64,000 bases of DNA from JACJYC01 sp964558465 (GTDB lineage Bacteria; Bacteroidota; Bacteroidia; Chitinophagales; Saprospiraceae), in the NCBI GenBank assembly GCA_964558465.1, contig CAZLEF010000033.1, positions 1 through 64,000 of the forward strand, in the 5' to 3' direction. The notes under the pieces were generated by a model. That model was not told where the DNA came from, ran no database searches, and saw only the letters and a list, made by a program, of their open reading frames with translations. This document shows positions 52,308 through 61,297 of this stretch, piece after piece (within the stretch, counting starts at the first letter, position 1; each line of letters starts with the position of its first letter). The position numbers were made by a program, and so were the translations under genes.

Positions 52308-53330
52308 ATGAGCTACTGGGACCTGTTTATCAATAGTTACAAAGGATACGCCAATTACTTGTGGAAAGAGATCACCCAACCGGGATGGCACAATTATTTT
52401 TACTGGCTGATCCTGGTGTCGGTTTTTTTTCTGATCCTCGAAGTGGTGATTCCCTGGCGTAAAAAACAGCCTTTTCCCCGGAAGGGTTTCTGGATGGATG
52501 CTTTCTACATGTTTTTTAACTTTTTTCTCTTCTCCCTGATCATCTATAATGCGTTGTCCAATGTGGTATCCAACCTGTTCAATGACGGGATTGCGGCTGT
52601 TTCAGGCATCGACCTGGGGGCGATCAATCCGCTGAAACAGATGCCTTATTGGTCGGTATTGCTGATCGGCATGCTGATCCGGGATTTTGTGCAATGGTGG
52701 GTACACCGGTTATTGCACAGGGTTCCGCGGTTGTGGGAATTCCATAAAGTGCACCATTCGGTTGAACAAATGGGGTTTGCCGCTCAACTGCGTTACCACT
52801 GGATGGAGAACATCGTCTACCGGACGCTTGAATACCTGCCGCTGGCCCTGTTGGGATACGGTTTATATGATTTCTTTATTATCCATATATTTGCACTGGC
52901 CTGGGGGCATTTCAACCATGCGAATATCACGACGCCCGGGTATGTCAGCGGTGGCGTGGTAGGCGGATTGATCGGGATTGTGCTGGCCAACAGCTTGCTG
53001 GACGTTCATTTGTTTGAAAATGTTTCCGAAATTGGAAAATGGGGCGTCTGGGCGGCCTCCACGGCGGGCGGCGCGCTCATCCTCGGGCCGTTCATGCGCA
53101 AGTTGTTCAACAGCCCTGAAATGCATATTTGGCACCATGCCTATGAGTTGCCGGAAGACAAGCCTTACGGGGTCAACTTCGGCCTTACCCTGGCGGTTTG
53201 GGATTATCTTTTTGGCACTGCATACATCCCGCGGGACGGCAGGGATATCCGCCTGGGTTTTCCCGGAATAGAAAAATTTCCGGATACTTTTATCGGGCAA
53301 AATATGCACGGATTTAAAAAAGACGTTTAA
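52308..53330 (+). CDS. Sterol desaturase/fatty acid hydroxylase family protein
   Basis: A 340-residue multi-helix membrane protein with the three histidine boxes of the di-iron hydroxylase family: HRLLH in WWVHRLLHRVP, HKVHH in EFHKVHHSVEQ, and HIWHHAYE near the end. Another histidine cluster, GHFNHANI, lies between. It probably hydroxylates or desaturates a lipid in the inner membrane. The ATG at 52308 is preferred over 52290 because the promoter box overlaps the latter. The DUF983 gene follows 36 nt later. Confidence 0.92.
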   Translation: MSYWDLFINSYKGYANYLWKEITQPGWHNYFYWLILVSVFFLILEVVIPWRKKQPFPRKGFWMDAFYMFFNFFLFSLIIYNALSNVVSNLFNDGIAAVSGIDLGAINPLKQMPYWSVLLIGMLIRDFVQWWVHRLLHRVPRLWEFHKVHHSVEQMGFAAQLRYHWMENIVYRTLEYLPLALLGYGLYDFFIIHIFALAWGHFNHANITTPGYVSGGVVGGLIGIVLANSLLDVHLFENVSEIGKWGVWAASTAGGALILGPFMRKLFNSPEMHIWHHAYELPEDKPYGVNFGLTLAVWDYLFGTAYIPRDGRDIRLGFPGIEKFPDTFIGQNMHGFKKDV

Positions 53331-53366
53331 TCCGGGCCAACGATCTGAAGGTAAAAAATTATTCGA

Positions 53367-53765
53367 ATGTCCAATAAAATCAGCTCAAGCACCCTTTACG
53401 CCATCTTCAACATGAAATGCCCGCGGTGCCACCAGGGCGACCTGTTTTCGACGCCGACCTTTTCCTTCAGGAAATCCTTTGATATGCCGGAAAGGTGCGA
53501 TAAATGTGGACAAAACTACATGCCGGAGCCAGGTTTTTATTACGGGTCCATGTTCATCTCCTATATTTTTACCGGGTTTTTCTGCCTGGGATTTGTTTTG
53601 TTCTTTCACTGGGGACTGGGCTGGAGTACCGGCGCCTCATTCGGGCTGCTTATCGCTATCGGCGCAATCCTGTTTGTTTTTATTTTCAGATTCGCAAGGT
53701 CCATCTGGATCAACCTGATCATTAAGTTTGACCGTGCAAAGGCGGAGGAAGTTGCGAAGCGGTAG
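53367..53765 (+). CDS. DUF983 membrane protein
   Basis: A 132-residue protein of the DUF983 family. The N-terminal zinc-ribbon-like MKCPRCHQGDLF and ERCDKCGQNYMPEPGFYYGSM precede two or three transmembrane helices (FTGFFCLGFVLFF, FGLLIAIGAILFVFIF). The function is unknown. It is probably cotranscribed with the fatty acid hydroxylase gene (36-nt gap). Its stop codon abuts a repeat array. Confidence 0.92.
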   Translation: MSNKISSSTLYAIFNMKCPRCHQGDLFSTPTFSFRKSFDMPERCDKCGQNYMPEPGFYYGSMFISYIFTGFFCLGFVLFFHWGLGWSTGASFGLLIAIGAILFVFIFRFARSIWINLIIKFDRAKAEEVAKR

Positions 53766-53975
53766 TTGTCAGTTGTCAGTTTTCAGTTTGCAGTTGGAAG
53801 TTGGGGAATCCGGCCCGACCGACGAGACGTCGGCGGTACAATGGGGAACAGTGGTCAGTTGGCAGTTCGACAGTTGGCAGGCTTCAGTCTTCGCGCCTGG
53901 TAAAAACGGCTCGTCAATTTTTTACGACGCAACGGCTGCCAACTTAGGACTGTAGGACTGAGGACTGCAGGACTC
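53763..53975. repeat. AGTTGTCAGTTTGCAG repeats
   Basis: AGTTGTCAGTTGTCAGTTTTC begins at the DUF983 stop codon (TAG, 53763-53765). It is followed by GTCAGTTGGCAGTTCGACAG (about 53855) and by GCCAACTTAGGACTG with GGACTGAGGACTGCAG (about 53937-53975), which is the inverted form. No gene is visible here. Confidence 0.85.
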
Positions 53976-54038
53976 CATAAACGTATTACCACGCCGATTC
54001 TAAATTTTGTATCTTTCCCCGGAAAAAAGACCTTGTAC

Positions 54039-55109
54039 ATGTCTTTTTTCCTAAGAAGCCTTTACAGCATACAGCAATTTTGGGAAGGTATCCGGAATCG
54101 AATCACCCCGGGGCCTTCCGGAAAACCAGCCATCACCATTCACCCCTACCGGAGTTATGGCAGGCAGGATTGGGTATTTATTCAAGGCCGGGTATTACGC
54201 GACAAGGGGATCCGGACGCAGGAAGGTGATTCTTTCCGCCAAAATTTTCTCAACAATCTGAAGCGTTTCATCAGCGATGAGGTGGCTCATTTCCCACTGG
54301 AGGTAAAGGTGGGAGACCGGTTATTTAATATTGAAAGCGACCAGGAAGGTTATTTTTACTTTGAGACCCTCTTGTCGCCTCCGTTGTCTGTCCGCAGGCA
54401 AGACCCCGTTTATGACGTCTTTGTCCGGTTAAAAAATGAGCCGGAGGCCGGGTGGACGAAGGTGGAGATCTGTATTCCGGGCCCGGCCCGTTTTGGCGTT
54501 ATCAGCGATATTGACGACACTGTACTGCATTCGGCGGTGACTTCACGCCTGAAATTCCGGATGTTGTACCTCACTTTTATGAAAAATGCGAATACCCGGA
54601 AGGCTTTTCGGGAAGTCAGCGCGTTTTACCGGGCATTGGAACGGGATGCCTATGCCAAAAATCCGTTTTTTTATGTTTCGAACAGCCCCTGGAATCTGTA
54701 CGACCTCCTGGATGATTTTCTTCGCCTGAACCGGTTGCCAAAGGGCCCGATCCTGCTGCGCGATTTTGGGTTCCCTTACAAACGCCGTCCGCACAACTAC
54801 CCGGGCCATAAAACCCAGGCCATCCTCCGGATCATTGAAACCTATCCCGGCCTGAATTTCATTCTGATCGGTGACAGTGGCGAAAACGACGCGGATATCT
54901 ATCTGAAAGTGGCGCGGCAATACCCCGACCGGATCAAAGCCATCTATATCCGGGATGTGCGCGAACGGAGCCGGGCCAAACGCATCCGAAAACTGATCTC
55001 CGAAACCTGGGGTATGGAAATGCTGTTGGTGGGCAGTTTTGAAGAGGCTGCCAAACATGCGGCGGACATCGGATTGCTGGACTGGGGATTCTTTAAGGGT
55101 GAGAGGTGA
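54039..55109 (+). CDS. App1-type phosphatidate phosphatase-like protein
   Basis: A 356-residue protein of the APP1/DUF2183 family, homologous to the catalytic domain of yeast phosphatidate phosphatase App1. The HAD-type catalytic motif is Asp157-Ile-Asp159-Asp-Thr161 in FGVISDIDDTVLHS. SNSPWNLYDLLDDFL and LIGDSGENDADIY complete the active site. There is no signal peptide, so it acts at the cytoplasmic side. The final residues Gly-Glu-Arg and the stop codon are encoded by the first units of the downstream repeat, so the C-terminus differs from that of its relatives. Confidence 0.9.
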   Translation: MSFFLRSLYSIQQFWEGIRNRITPGPSGKPAITIHPYRSYGRQDWVFIQGRVLRDKGIRTQEGDSFRQNFLNNLKRFISDEVAHFPLEVKVGDRLFNIESDQEGYFYFETLLSPPLSVRRQDPVYDVFVRLKNEPEAGWTKVEICIPGPARFGVISDIDDTVLHSAVTSRLKFRMLYLTFMKNANTRKAFREVSAFYRALERDAYAKNPFFYVSNSPWNLYDLLDDFLRLNRLPKGPILLRDFGFPYKRRPHNYPGHKTQAILRIIETYPGLNFILIGDSGENDADIYLKVARQYPDRIKAIYIRDVRERSRAKRIRKLISETWGMEMLLVGSFEEAAKHAADIGLLDWGFFKGER

Positions 55110-55170
55110 GAGAGGTGAGAGGGTGAGAGAGGTGAGAGGGGTGAGAGGGGTGAGAGGGGTGAGAGGGCGT
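55098..55170. repeat. GGTGAGAGAGGTGAGAG repeat running from within the CDS
   Basis: GGTGAGAGGTGAGAGAGGTGAG units start in the App1-like coding sequence and supply its stop codon (TGA, 55107-55109). The array lies between convergent genes. Confidence 0.9.
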
Positions 55171-55214
55171 GCACGCCGACTAATTCCCATCGCAAGGTGG
55201 ACGAAACCTTTCTG

Positions 55215-55535
55215 CTAATCAAGATAAAACACCTCCGGTAACGGGACGGATACAGGAGATTGATCCGGGTGCGTCTCCATCAGGTCGGCCATATAGATCC
55301 ACCATTTCTGTACCATTTTTTCACTGCCCAGATTTTGTGAATCCATATCGCCGCGCACCTTTTGAAATGCAAAAAGGGTATTCGTTTCCTCGTCCAGAAA
55401 GATGCTGTATTCCGAAATGCCTGCGTTTTTCAGCAACCGCTTCAGTTCAGGCCAAATAGCGTCGTGGCGTTTTTTGTATTCGCCGGCGCAGCCCGGTTTG
55501 AGGGTCATTTTAAATGCAAACCTTGTTGGCGCCAT
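55215..55535 (-). CDS. rhaM: L-rhamnose mutarotase family protein
   Basis: A 106-residue protein of the RhaM family, which interconverts the alpha and beta anomers of L-rhamnose. Compared with E. coli RhaM, conserved features are FAFKMTLKPGCAGEYKKRHDAIWPEL, the catalytic histidine in KKRHD, the tryptophan in IWPEL, and WWIYMADLMETHPDQSPVSVPLPEVFYLD. No other rhamnose genes are nearby, so it may act on another sugar. Confidence 0.92.
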   Translation of the reverse strand: MAPTRFAFKMTLKPGCAGEYKKRHDAIWPELKRLLKNAGISEYSIFLDEETNTLFAFQKVRGDMDSQNLGSEKMVQKWWIYMADLMETHPDQSPVSVPLPEVFYLD

Positions 55536-55558
55536 TTTTTACAAACAGGTATTGGTCG

Positions 55559-56110
55559 TCATTCCGGCATCTTCAACTGCAGCACTTTGACCGTCTTCCG
55601 CAATATCGTGACGACATAAAAATTATCGTATTCATCATCGGCCATTTGCGGGTACGTATGAGCGGGATCCAACAACTGCAGCAGGGCCGGCGCCGTATTG
55701 GAATGCCCAACGATCAGCACATTCCCGCCGGGGTATTTTTCGGCGATCTCAAGGGCCAGCGAATCCTGTTGGTGGGGGTCGTACAACTGGATCTCCAGTC
55801 CGAATGCCATGGCTGCGGGCGTACCGGTCTGGATCGTCCTTTTATAATTGGAGCTGTACACGGCATCCAATTGGGTATGACCCAGCATGCGGGCGATATT
55901 TTCGGCCCGCAGCATGCCCGCATCCGTCAGACCGGGATCCGACCCTTCGGGCCCTTTTTCGGCATGGCGGACCACGAAGAGGGTCAACGGCGCTTCCACC
56001 TGATCGTTGGATCCGGTTGTTTGCCGGCAGGACAGAAAACCGGCGCTGTTCAAAATGACCAACGCGGCAACCAGCATTTTCATCCAGGCCGCAGTTCCGG
56101 GTTTATTCAT
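55559..56110 (-). CDS. Histidine phosphatase family lipoprotein (SixA-like)
   Basis: A 183-residue histidine phosphatase. The signal peptide ends in the lipobox GFLSC (Cys28), so it is a lipoprotein. The RHG-type catalytic motif is VVRHAEKG (Arg48-His49), with the second histidine in VLIVGHSNTAPALLQLL. TDAGMLRAENIARML and YSSNYKRTIQT match the family. The long frame starting at 56245 is rejected because its first 45 codons overlap the DUF2007 gene. The start overlaps the DUF2007 stop by 8 nt, so the two genes are translationally coupled. Confidence 0.9.
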   Translation of the reverse strand: MNKPGTAAWMKMLVAALVILNSAGFLSCRQTTGSNDQVEAPLTLFVVRHAEKGPEGSDPGLTDAGMLRAENIARMLGHTQLDAVYSSNYKRTIQTGTPAAMAFGLEIQLYDPHQQDSLALEIAEKYPGGNVLIVGHSNTAPALLQLLDPAHTYPQMADDEYDNFYVVTILRKTVKVLQLKMPE

Positions 56111-56330
56111 CGGTTCCTTCATCCAGCAAATCGTGTTCAGCCAGGACTTTGCGCGCGGATTCCGCATCTTCTTCCGTCGTGTACAGGTCGGCGCTGCCCA
56201 GGAAAGGCATAACGGAATCGGGTTTGTTGGCAATATGACTTTCAATGCCGTTCTGTTTGAGCACGTCCTCGGCCAGTTTGGCCTGCAGCAAATCCGGCGC
56301 GCTGAAAACTTTGATCCATCCTTCGGTCAT
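56103..56330 (-). CDS. DUF2007 protein
   Basis: A 75-residue protein of the DUF2007 family (putative signal-transducing protein). The typical order is WIKVFSAPDLLQAKLAEDVLKQNGIESHIANKPDSVMPFLGSADLYT followed by EDAESARKVLAEHD. There is no signal peptide. It is translationally coupled to the histidine phosphatase lipoprotein gene that follows. Confidence 0.9.
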   Translation of the reverse strand: MTEGWIKVFSAPDLLQAKLAEDVLKQNGIESHIANKPDSVMPFLGSADLYTTEEDAESARKVLAEHDLLDEGTDE

Positions 56331-56454
56331 CGGTTTATATTTTATGGTTTGAATCCGGTTTTACCCGGCGTTTGCGCCAAAGGTAATCTAACCGGTTACA
56401 AATTAACAAAAAAAGGTTTAACCCGTCTGTTTTCGCCGGGTGATTTTTGTCAAC

Positions 56455-59400
56455 TTAAAAAAAGAAGGCGCCGCCGAAATTGAACCATAACAAGTTCTCA
56501 TCCGACTGGAACAGGCCGAACTGGATCGTCAGGATATCAAACGGGCTCGCATAAATGCCGCCGCCGTAGCTGTAATGCCATTGGTCCGGTTCCTCAATGT
56601 CCGACCAGACCCGGCCGTGGTCAAACCCCGCATATAAACCCAGGCTGAACGGGAGTGAACGGTTGGTGGAGTTCAGCAGTTTCCAGCGCAGGTCAAGGTT
56701 GTTGTAAAATGCCGTCTGACCGCTGAACCGTTCGCGCCGGAAGCCCCGGAAATTGCTGTTGGGGCCGGTGCCGCCCAGATTGGCGGCCTGGAAAAAGTCG
56801 AACCGGTTGTTGAACCGGTGTTCAAAGCCGGCCCTGCCGGCAAAAACCAGTTTTCCGTTGGGGATCAGGCGCTGGTAGATGGTCAGGCTGCCATCGAGGT
56901 ACGGAAATTGAACATCGCTTTTTTTCAGTCGTTGTTTCCAGCCGCCTTCTACATTCAACGCGATGCCCCGGGTTGGGAAAGACGGGCTGTCCTGGTTGCG
57001 GAAGGAAATTTGAAGGTGCGCGCCGGCGTATTCAACCCCCTCGAAAATTTTCGGGTCGATATCGTCGCCGATCTGGTCGATCAACCGGCCTTCGGTCCGT
57101 TCTACCCGGATGGCTTCCAGGGTGGGCCCAATGGTCAGGAAAATCGAATTCGAATACTTTTTCATCAAAGCGGGGTAAATCCGGATCACCCTTTGCCGCA
57201 GGCGGTAAAATTCTTCATCCAGATCGGATTCCAGGTTGCCGGTGGTATTGCCGATCCCGTAAAAATTGGAGGCGTATAAGGCGGTTTGCAGGCCGGCGCC
57301 CAGGAAAAACTCCCACGATCCGAATGCATCGATGAACTCGCCCTGGTAATCTATTTTTCCGCCCCCGGTTTCAAGGGCAAACTGGGCCGACAAGCGGTGG
57401 CTGGAAGCGAAAGGCGCCTTGTTGAAACCGTAAAAGATGAATTGTCCGATCCCGGCAAGCGCCAGGCCGTCGTCCGGGTTGCCGCTGATGGAAGGCAGCA
57501 GGATGCTGTAATTGTATTCGTGGTCGCTGCTGCGCCGGTTGTAAGTATTCAATACCGGGTTTCCGGATATTTTGTTGCGGGTGGCGGGGCCGGCCGCTAT
57601 CTGGGTTTTTTCACTTTCGTGGTCGTAGATGAATGTCTTTTTGCCGGCGCCTGTCTGTGATTCATCCCGGAATTCATCCTTGCCCAGGCCGCCAACGGCT
57701 CTTACCTTGCTGCCGCCGGGCGAGGCGCCTGAGATCCGGAACTGGTCGTCGCCGTCCAGGCCATACAGCCGGATCTCGCGGGTTTCTCCGGGCAAAAAAA
57801 GGCGTTGATAGAAGATGTCTTTGCGCTGGTCATTCCTGGTGATGTCGAATATGCTGACCCGCGTCTGGCCGCCTTCCAGCCGCTCAATTTCGAACAATTC
57901 CCGTTTGTCCGTCCCGACAACATCCACTTTTCTGGCCAGGTTCCGGTAATGTTCTTTTGCATAATCCAGAAGTTTTTCCCGCCGGAGCCGGATGCCTTCC
58001 GCGATCCCCGGGCCATCGATGGCGTAAATGGCCGGCGGTAATCCCTTGATCAGGGCCGAATCGATCACGGCATCGGTAACCTGTTCCTGAATGAACCGGG
58101 CTTCAGTTTCCCAATGGCGCCATTCCAGACCGGTAAGGAAGGATTGGTCAAACTGCCTGCCGTTGAAATTGCCCCATTTTACTTTGCCCAACCCTTTGCC
58201 GAAAGGCCTGAGTTGTTTGGCAAAAGGCAGCGTCTGGCGGGCCAGACCGGTAAAAAAACCGTCGTAATTGCTAAAGGCCTGGTCGCGGTCCCTGGGTATG
58301 GGCCGGTAGAATTTGAAATCGTTTTCCTCCGTCTTGCTCCAGCGCCACTGGTCGTCGTGGCGGTCCCAGTCGCCGATGAGCATGTCAAAAAGCCGGGTGC
58401 GAACGGCCCAGATCTGGTCGACCCGGTGGTCCTGGTCCTCTTGTATCGCCTCCAGCACATCGGGCGTTCCGACCACTTTTTCCGGATTCCCGAAGTGGGC
58501 CTCATTTTCCCAAAGATCGTCATCGGGCCTTTCTTCGATCAGGTAAAGGGCGTCGCCGAACTGGTCGTTGAAAATATTGAGCCCGGGCTGTCTGGGGACG
58601 TAAACCAGTTGCGGGTTGGCATGGTAAACCCTGGCTGCTTCGGCAAGCGGGGGTACGATGGTGGCGGAAAAGGGATGGCTCGCGCTGAAATTGTCTTCCA
58701 CGATATCCAAGGCAAAGGAAGAGTTGAAAGGGTAGGGAACCGTCCTCGCGGCGTCCTTGTCCATAGAGCGCATGGCATACTGCCTGCCGGTTTTTTGGTC
58801 GACAAGCCGGAGGGAATTGGTCTGGAAACCACCTCCCTGTTCAATCGCTTCGACTCCGCCTTTGAAACGGGCAAGATCCAGCACGGGGACATCAACCGGG
58901 GTATGATACGCATCGCGGTAGTGATCGCCCCAAAAGAAGCGGCCGATGCTTTTTTTTCTGAAATCCAGTTTGGTGGAGATCTGCTTGCTGATCGTGGCAT
59001 CCGGCGGAATGGGTTTAAAGGAATCGGGAGAAGGCGCCTGGGCCGTGGGCAGGGCTTGTTTGACCTGTTTGCGGAAAACGACGCCGTCTTCCGGCGTGAT
59101 AAAAGTCGCCCAGGAGGAGCCGTCGGCATAAAAATCCAGTTGGGAAATGCCTTGATGACCATAGGTAAACCGGACGTTATTGACTGCCCGGGTAGCCGTG
59201 GTTTTTGAACCCGAACCGCTGACGATAAAGGCCTGGTTATCGGCTTCAAAATATTGAAGGCTGTGTTCGTGACCCGAGACAAAAATAAACTGTCCGTTTT
59301 TCTGGGCGGCGCCCAACAGGCTTTGTTTCAGAGCTTTGTACCTGGGATGGGCGAGGTCCTGCCGGCTGCCTACATTGGCCCTCAAAAAGGCGCCGATCGT

Positions 59401-60225
59401 GCCGATGACCGGCAGCGGGATATAAAGGTTCTTGTTCAGGGCCGAAAGCGGGAAAAGGTGGTCGTTTACGGTGTATTGGCCGCCATGGGGCCCGTTGCTG
59501 TACAAGGGGTGATGCAGGGCGACCACCACGTTCTTGTTGCGATTGCTTTTCAAAACCGATTCAAAATCAATCCGGAAGGCGGTGCGGTCTTTCACCGAAC
59601 AATCGGCGTTGATCTCGGTTTCGCCTTCCCAGTCGGTGAGGTACCATTGGGAATCGAGTAAAACGAGCACAAGGTCGTCCCGCAGTTCGATCTCATGCGG
59701 GTCGCCGCAGCCTGGCGCAGGAAACCACACTTTGTCCCGGCCGAGGTAATTTTCAATGAATTTGCGCTGCCGTTTCAGCCCGTCGACGCCGTAATTGTAC
59801 CAGTCGTGGTTGCCGGGGATAAAAAAAACGCGCCCCGGGAAATCTTTTACCGCGTTCAATTGGGCTTTGAGCTTGCTTTCATCCAGGGGCCGCTCTTCCA
59901 GTTCGTTTTTGGAAGCCATGCCGTCGGGGTAGAGGTTGTCCCCCAGAAAAAGGACGGCGCTTTCTTTGGTGGCGTTTTTCAGGGTTTCCCGCAGCAGATT
60001 AATGCCGTCTGAAGGAGCGTCTTCGAGCGATCCGCCGGCGTCGCCGATGAGATAAAGCGTATAAACGGGGGTTTTATCCTGCGGCGGCTTTTGATCGGCC
60101 CAGGCTCCGGCGTTTTTACTGTATTGGGGCTTATAGGTAGCACAGGAAGAGAGGAATAAAAGGACTGTTGTTAGCCCGATGACTGAAACAGCCGTTTGAC
60201 GAAACCAGGTAATGAAATTCCGCAT
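56455..60225 (-). CDS. Metallophosphoesterase, kinase-like and beta-barrel fusion lipoprotein
   Basis: A 1256-residue outer-membrane protein. The signal peptide carries the lipobox LLFLSSC (Cys28). Residues about 55-390 are a metallophosphoesterase with Asp62 in LIGDAGG, LGDN (94-97), GNHDW (138-142), VALHHPLY and SGHEHSLQ. The middle region (about 440-830) contains DMLIGDWDRHDDQW (Asp621) and IPRDRDQAF (Asp646/Asp648), which look like the catalytic and metal loops of CotH/HipA-type kinases. From about 900, the strands end with Phe as the last residue, an Omp85/TamA-like barrel (RGFRRERFSGQTAFYNN). The domains are all on one uninterrupted frame. Confidence 0.85.
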   Translation of the reverse strand: MRNFITWFRQTAVSVIGLTTVLLFLSSCATYKPQYSKNAGAWADQKPPQDKTPVYTLYLIGDAGGSLEDAPSDGINLLRETLKNATKESAVLFLGDNLYPDGMASKNELEERPLDESKLKAQLNAVKDFPGRVFFIPGNHDWYNYGVDGLKRQRKFIENYLGRDKVWFPAPGCGDPHEIELRDDLVLVLLDSQWYLTDWEGETEINADCSVKDRTAFRIDFESVLKSNRNKNVVVALHHPLYSNGPHGGQYTVNDHLFPLSALNKNLYIPLPVIGTIGAFLRANVGSRQDLAHPRYKALKQSLLGAAQKNGQFIFVSGHEHSLQYFEADNQAFIVSGSGSKTTATRAVNNVRFTYGHQGISQLDFYADGSSWATFITPEDGVVFRKQVKQALPTAQAPSPDSFKPIPPDATISKQISTKLDFRKKSIGRFFWGDHYRDAYHTPVDVPVLDLARFKGGVEAIEQGGGFQTNSLRLVDQKTGRQYAMRSMDKDAARTVPYPFNSSFALDIVEDNFSASHPFSATIVPPLAEAARVYHANPQLVYVPRQPGLNIFNDQFGDALYLIEERPDDDLWENEAHFGNPEKVVGTPDVLEAIQEDQDHRVDQIWAVRTRLFDMLIGDWDRHDDQWRWSKTEENDFKFYRPIPRDRDQAFSNYDGFFTGLARQTLPFAKQLRPFGKGLGKVKWGNFNGRQFDQSFLTGLEWRHWETEARFIQEQVTDAVIDSALIKGLPPAIYAIDGPGIAEGIRLRREKLLDYAKEHYRNLARKVDVVGTDKRELFEIERLEGGQTRVSIFDITRNDQRKDIFYQRLFLPGETREIRLYGLDGDDQFRISGASPGGSKVRAVGGLGKDEFRDESQTGAGKKTFIYDHESEKTQIAAGPATRNKISGNPVLNTYNRRSSDHEYNYSILLPSISGNPDDGLALAGIGQFIFYGFNKAPFASSHRLSAQFALETGGGKIDYQGEFIDAFGSWEFFLGAGLQTALYASNFYGIGNTTGNLESDLDEEFYRLRQRVIRIYPALMKKYSNSIFLTIGPTLEAIRVERTEGRLIDQIGDDIDPKIFEGVEYAGAHLQISFRNQDSPSFPTRGIALNVEGGWKQRLKKSDVQFPYLDGSLTIYQRLIPNGKLVFAGRAGFEHRFNNRFDFFQAANLGGTGPNSNFRGFRRERFSGQTAFYNNLDLRWKLLNSTNRSLPFSLGLYAGFDHGRVWSDIEEPDQWHYSYGGGIYASPFDILTIQFGLFQSDENLLWFNFGGAFFF

Positions 60226-60322
60226 GGGTGGTTACAGATTGAATGTGATCTGTAATAATACGTAAAAAAACAGGTATTTGGTTGAATTCTACTTGAAAAA
60301 ACTCCGTTTGAAGATTCCGGGT

Positions 60323-61162
60323 TTACTTCAAATACGGCAGCACATCCACCCACTCGAAATACGGCGAGTCTTTGGCGATACGTTCCAGCAGGGGTACGTG
60401 ACCTTGCCCGAAGATAACGAGCATCCGGTCGCCCGGTTGGCAGTTAATCTGGTGTAAATTGCTGAAAATACGCAGGTTGCGGTGGTTCCAATCGGCGACC
60501 AGATCCGGCCCGGCGAAATTATTGCCTTCTGCCATCGGCAGGAAAACCTGCAGATAAAGCTGGTAGCTTAAATCGAGATAGGTTCGATCGTTCATCTTGT
60601 ACAACATCTGGCTGACGGTCCCTTCCTTCAGCCATTTGTCCATGATGGCGACTGCCTGAGTACCCAGTTTTTCCAGTTCTGCCATCCGGGGCGCGTGTTT
60701 GGCCGGATTCGCCTGTACGACTGTGCCGAGGGCGTCGAAATCCAGCCCCATGCGTACGTCAATGGGATAGATGTTTTCGTGGCCGAGCATTTTGGCCAAC
60801 CGAAACCCGATTTGCTCAGACTCATTGCGGCGGAGTTCCAGGTTGCCCAGTCGGTACTGCTGGTAGCGGGCGAGCGTGACGCTGTCGCCGAAAGGTTGTT
60901 CGATACAGATTTTGGTGGGCTGGAAGGCAGCGAGTTTTTTTACGACCTCTTCGATTTCAACCTGCCGTTTGGGCGCCAGGACATCGTCCGCTTTCAGGTT
61001 GAAAGCGTCGGCGCCGGGATTGGAAAAATGGTAGGTACCCAGCAGCATGACCGGGATTTTCTCGATGACCGGCAAGTCAAACCCGTCAATTGAAGGGTCG
61101 TTCTGTCCGAAAAGAAGGGTGGAAAAGAACAGCAAAAAAATCGGAAGGATGCGGTTTTTCAT
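60323..61162 (-). CDS. Secreted DUF5694 protein
   Basis: A 279-residue exported protein (signal peptide MKNRILPIFLLFFSTLLFGQ). The DUF5694 features include VMLLGTYHFSNPGAD, RQVEIEEVVKKLAAFQPTKICIEQP and RMLVIFGQGHVPLLERIAKDSPYFEWVD. The His in TYHF and the His of GQGH suggest a TraB/GumN-like metallo-fold. Its function is unknown. The ATG at 61162 is chosen for the signal peptide; 12 codons upstream another ATG exists. Confidence 0.9.
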   Translation of the reverse strand: MKNRILPIFLLFFSTLLFGQNDPSIDGFDLPVIEKIPVMLLGTYHFSNPGADAFNLKADDVLAPKRQVEIEEVVKKLAAFQPTKICIEQPFGDSVTLARYQQYRLGNLELRRNESEQIGFRLAKMLGHENIYPIDVRMGLDFDALGTVVQANPAKHAPRMAELEKLGTQAVAIMDKWLKEGTVSQMLYKMNDRTYLDLSYQLYLQVFLPMAEGNNFAGPDLVADWNHRNLRIFSNLHQINCQPGDRMLVIFGQGHVPLLERIAKDSPYFEWVDVLPYLK

Positions 61163-61192
61163 AAGTGGTTTATTATGAGTTGCTTCTGACAT

Positions 61193-61278
61193 CATCAATC
61201 ATCAATCATCAATCATCATTCATCAATCCCATTTTTTGATTGATGATTGTTGATGTTTGCCCCGTTGCCACAACGACC
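61193..61278. repeat. AATCATCAATC repeat with the GTTGCCACAACGACC word
   Basis: ATCATCAATCATCAATC units at 61193-61228, then an inverted block GATTGATGATTGTTGATG, then CCCCGTTGCCACAACGACC (61260-61278). The last is the exact complement of 31898-31916. It lies between the amidase and DUF5694 genes. Confidence 0.85.
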
Positions 61279-61297
61279 ACCGCGCCTCCCAGGTTCC

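Noticed and set aside
56111..56245. An N-terminal extension of the histidine phosphatase
   Set aside because: These 45 codons overlap the DUF2007 coding sequence and lack a signal peptide. The ATG at 56110 gives a clean lipoprotein signal.
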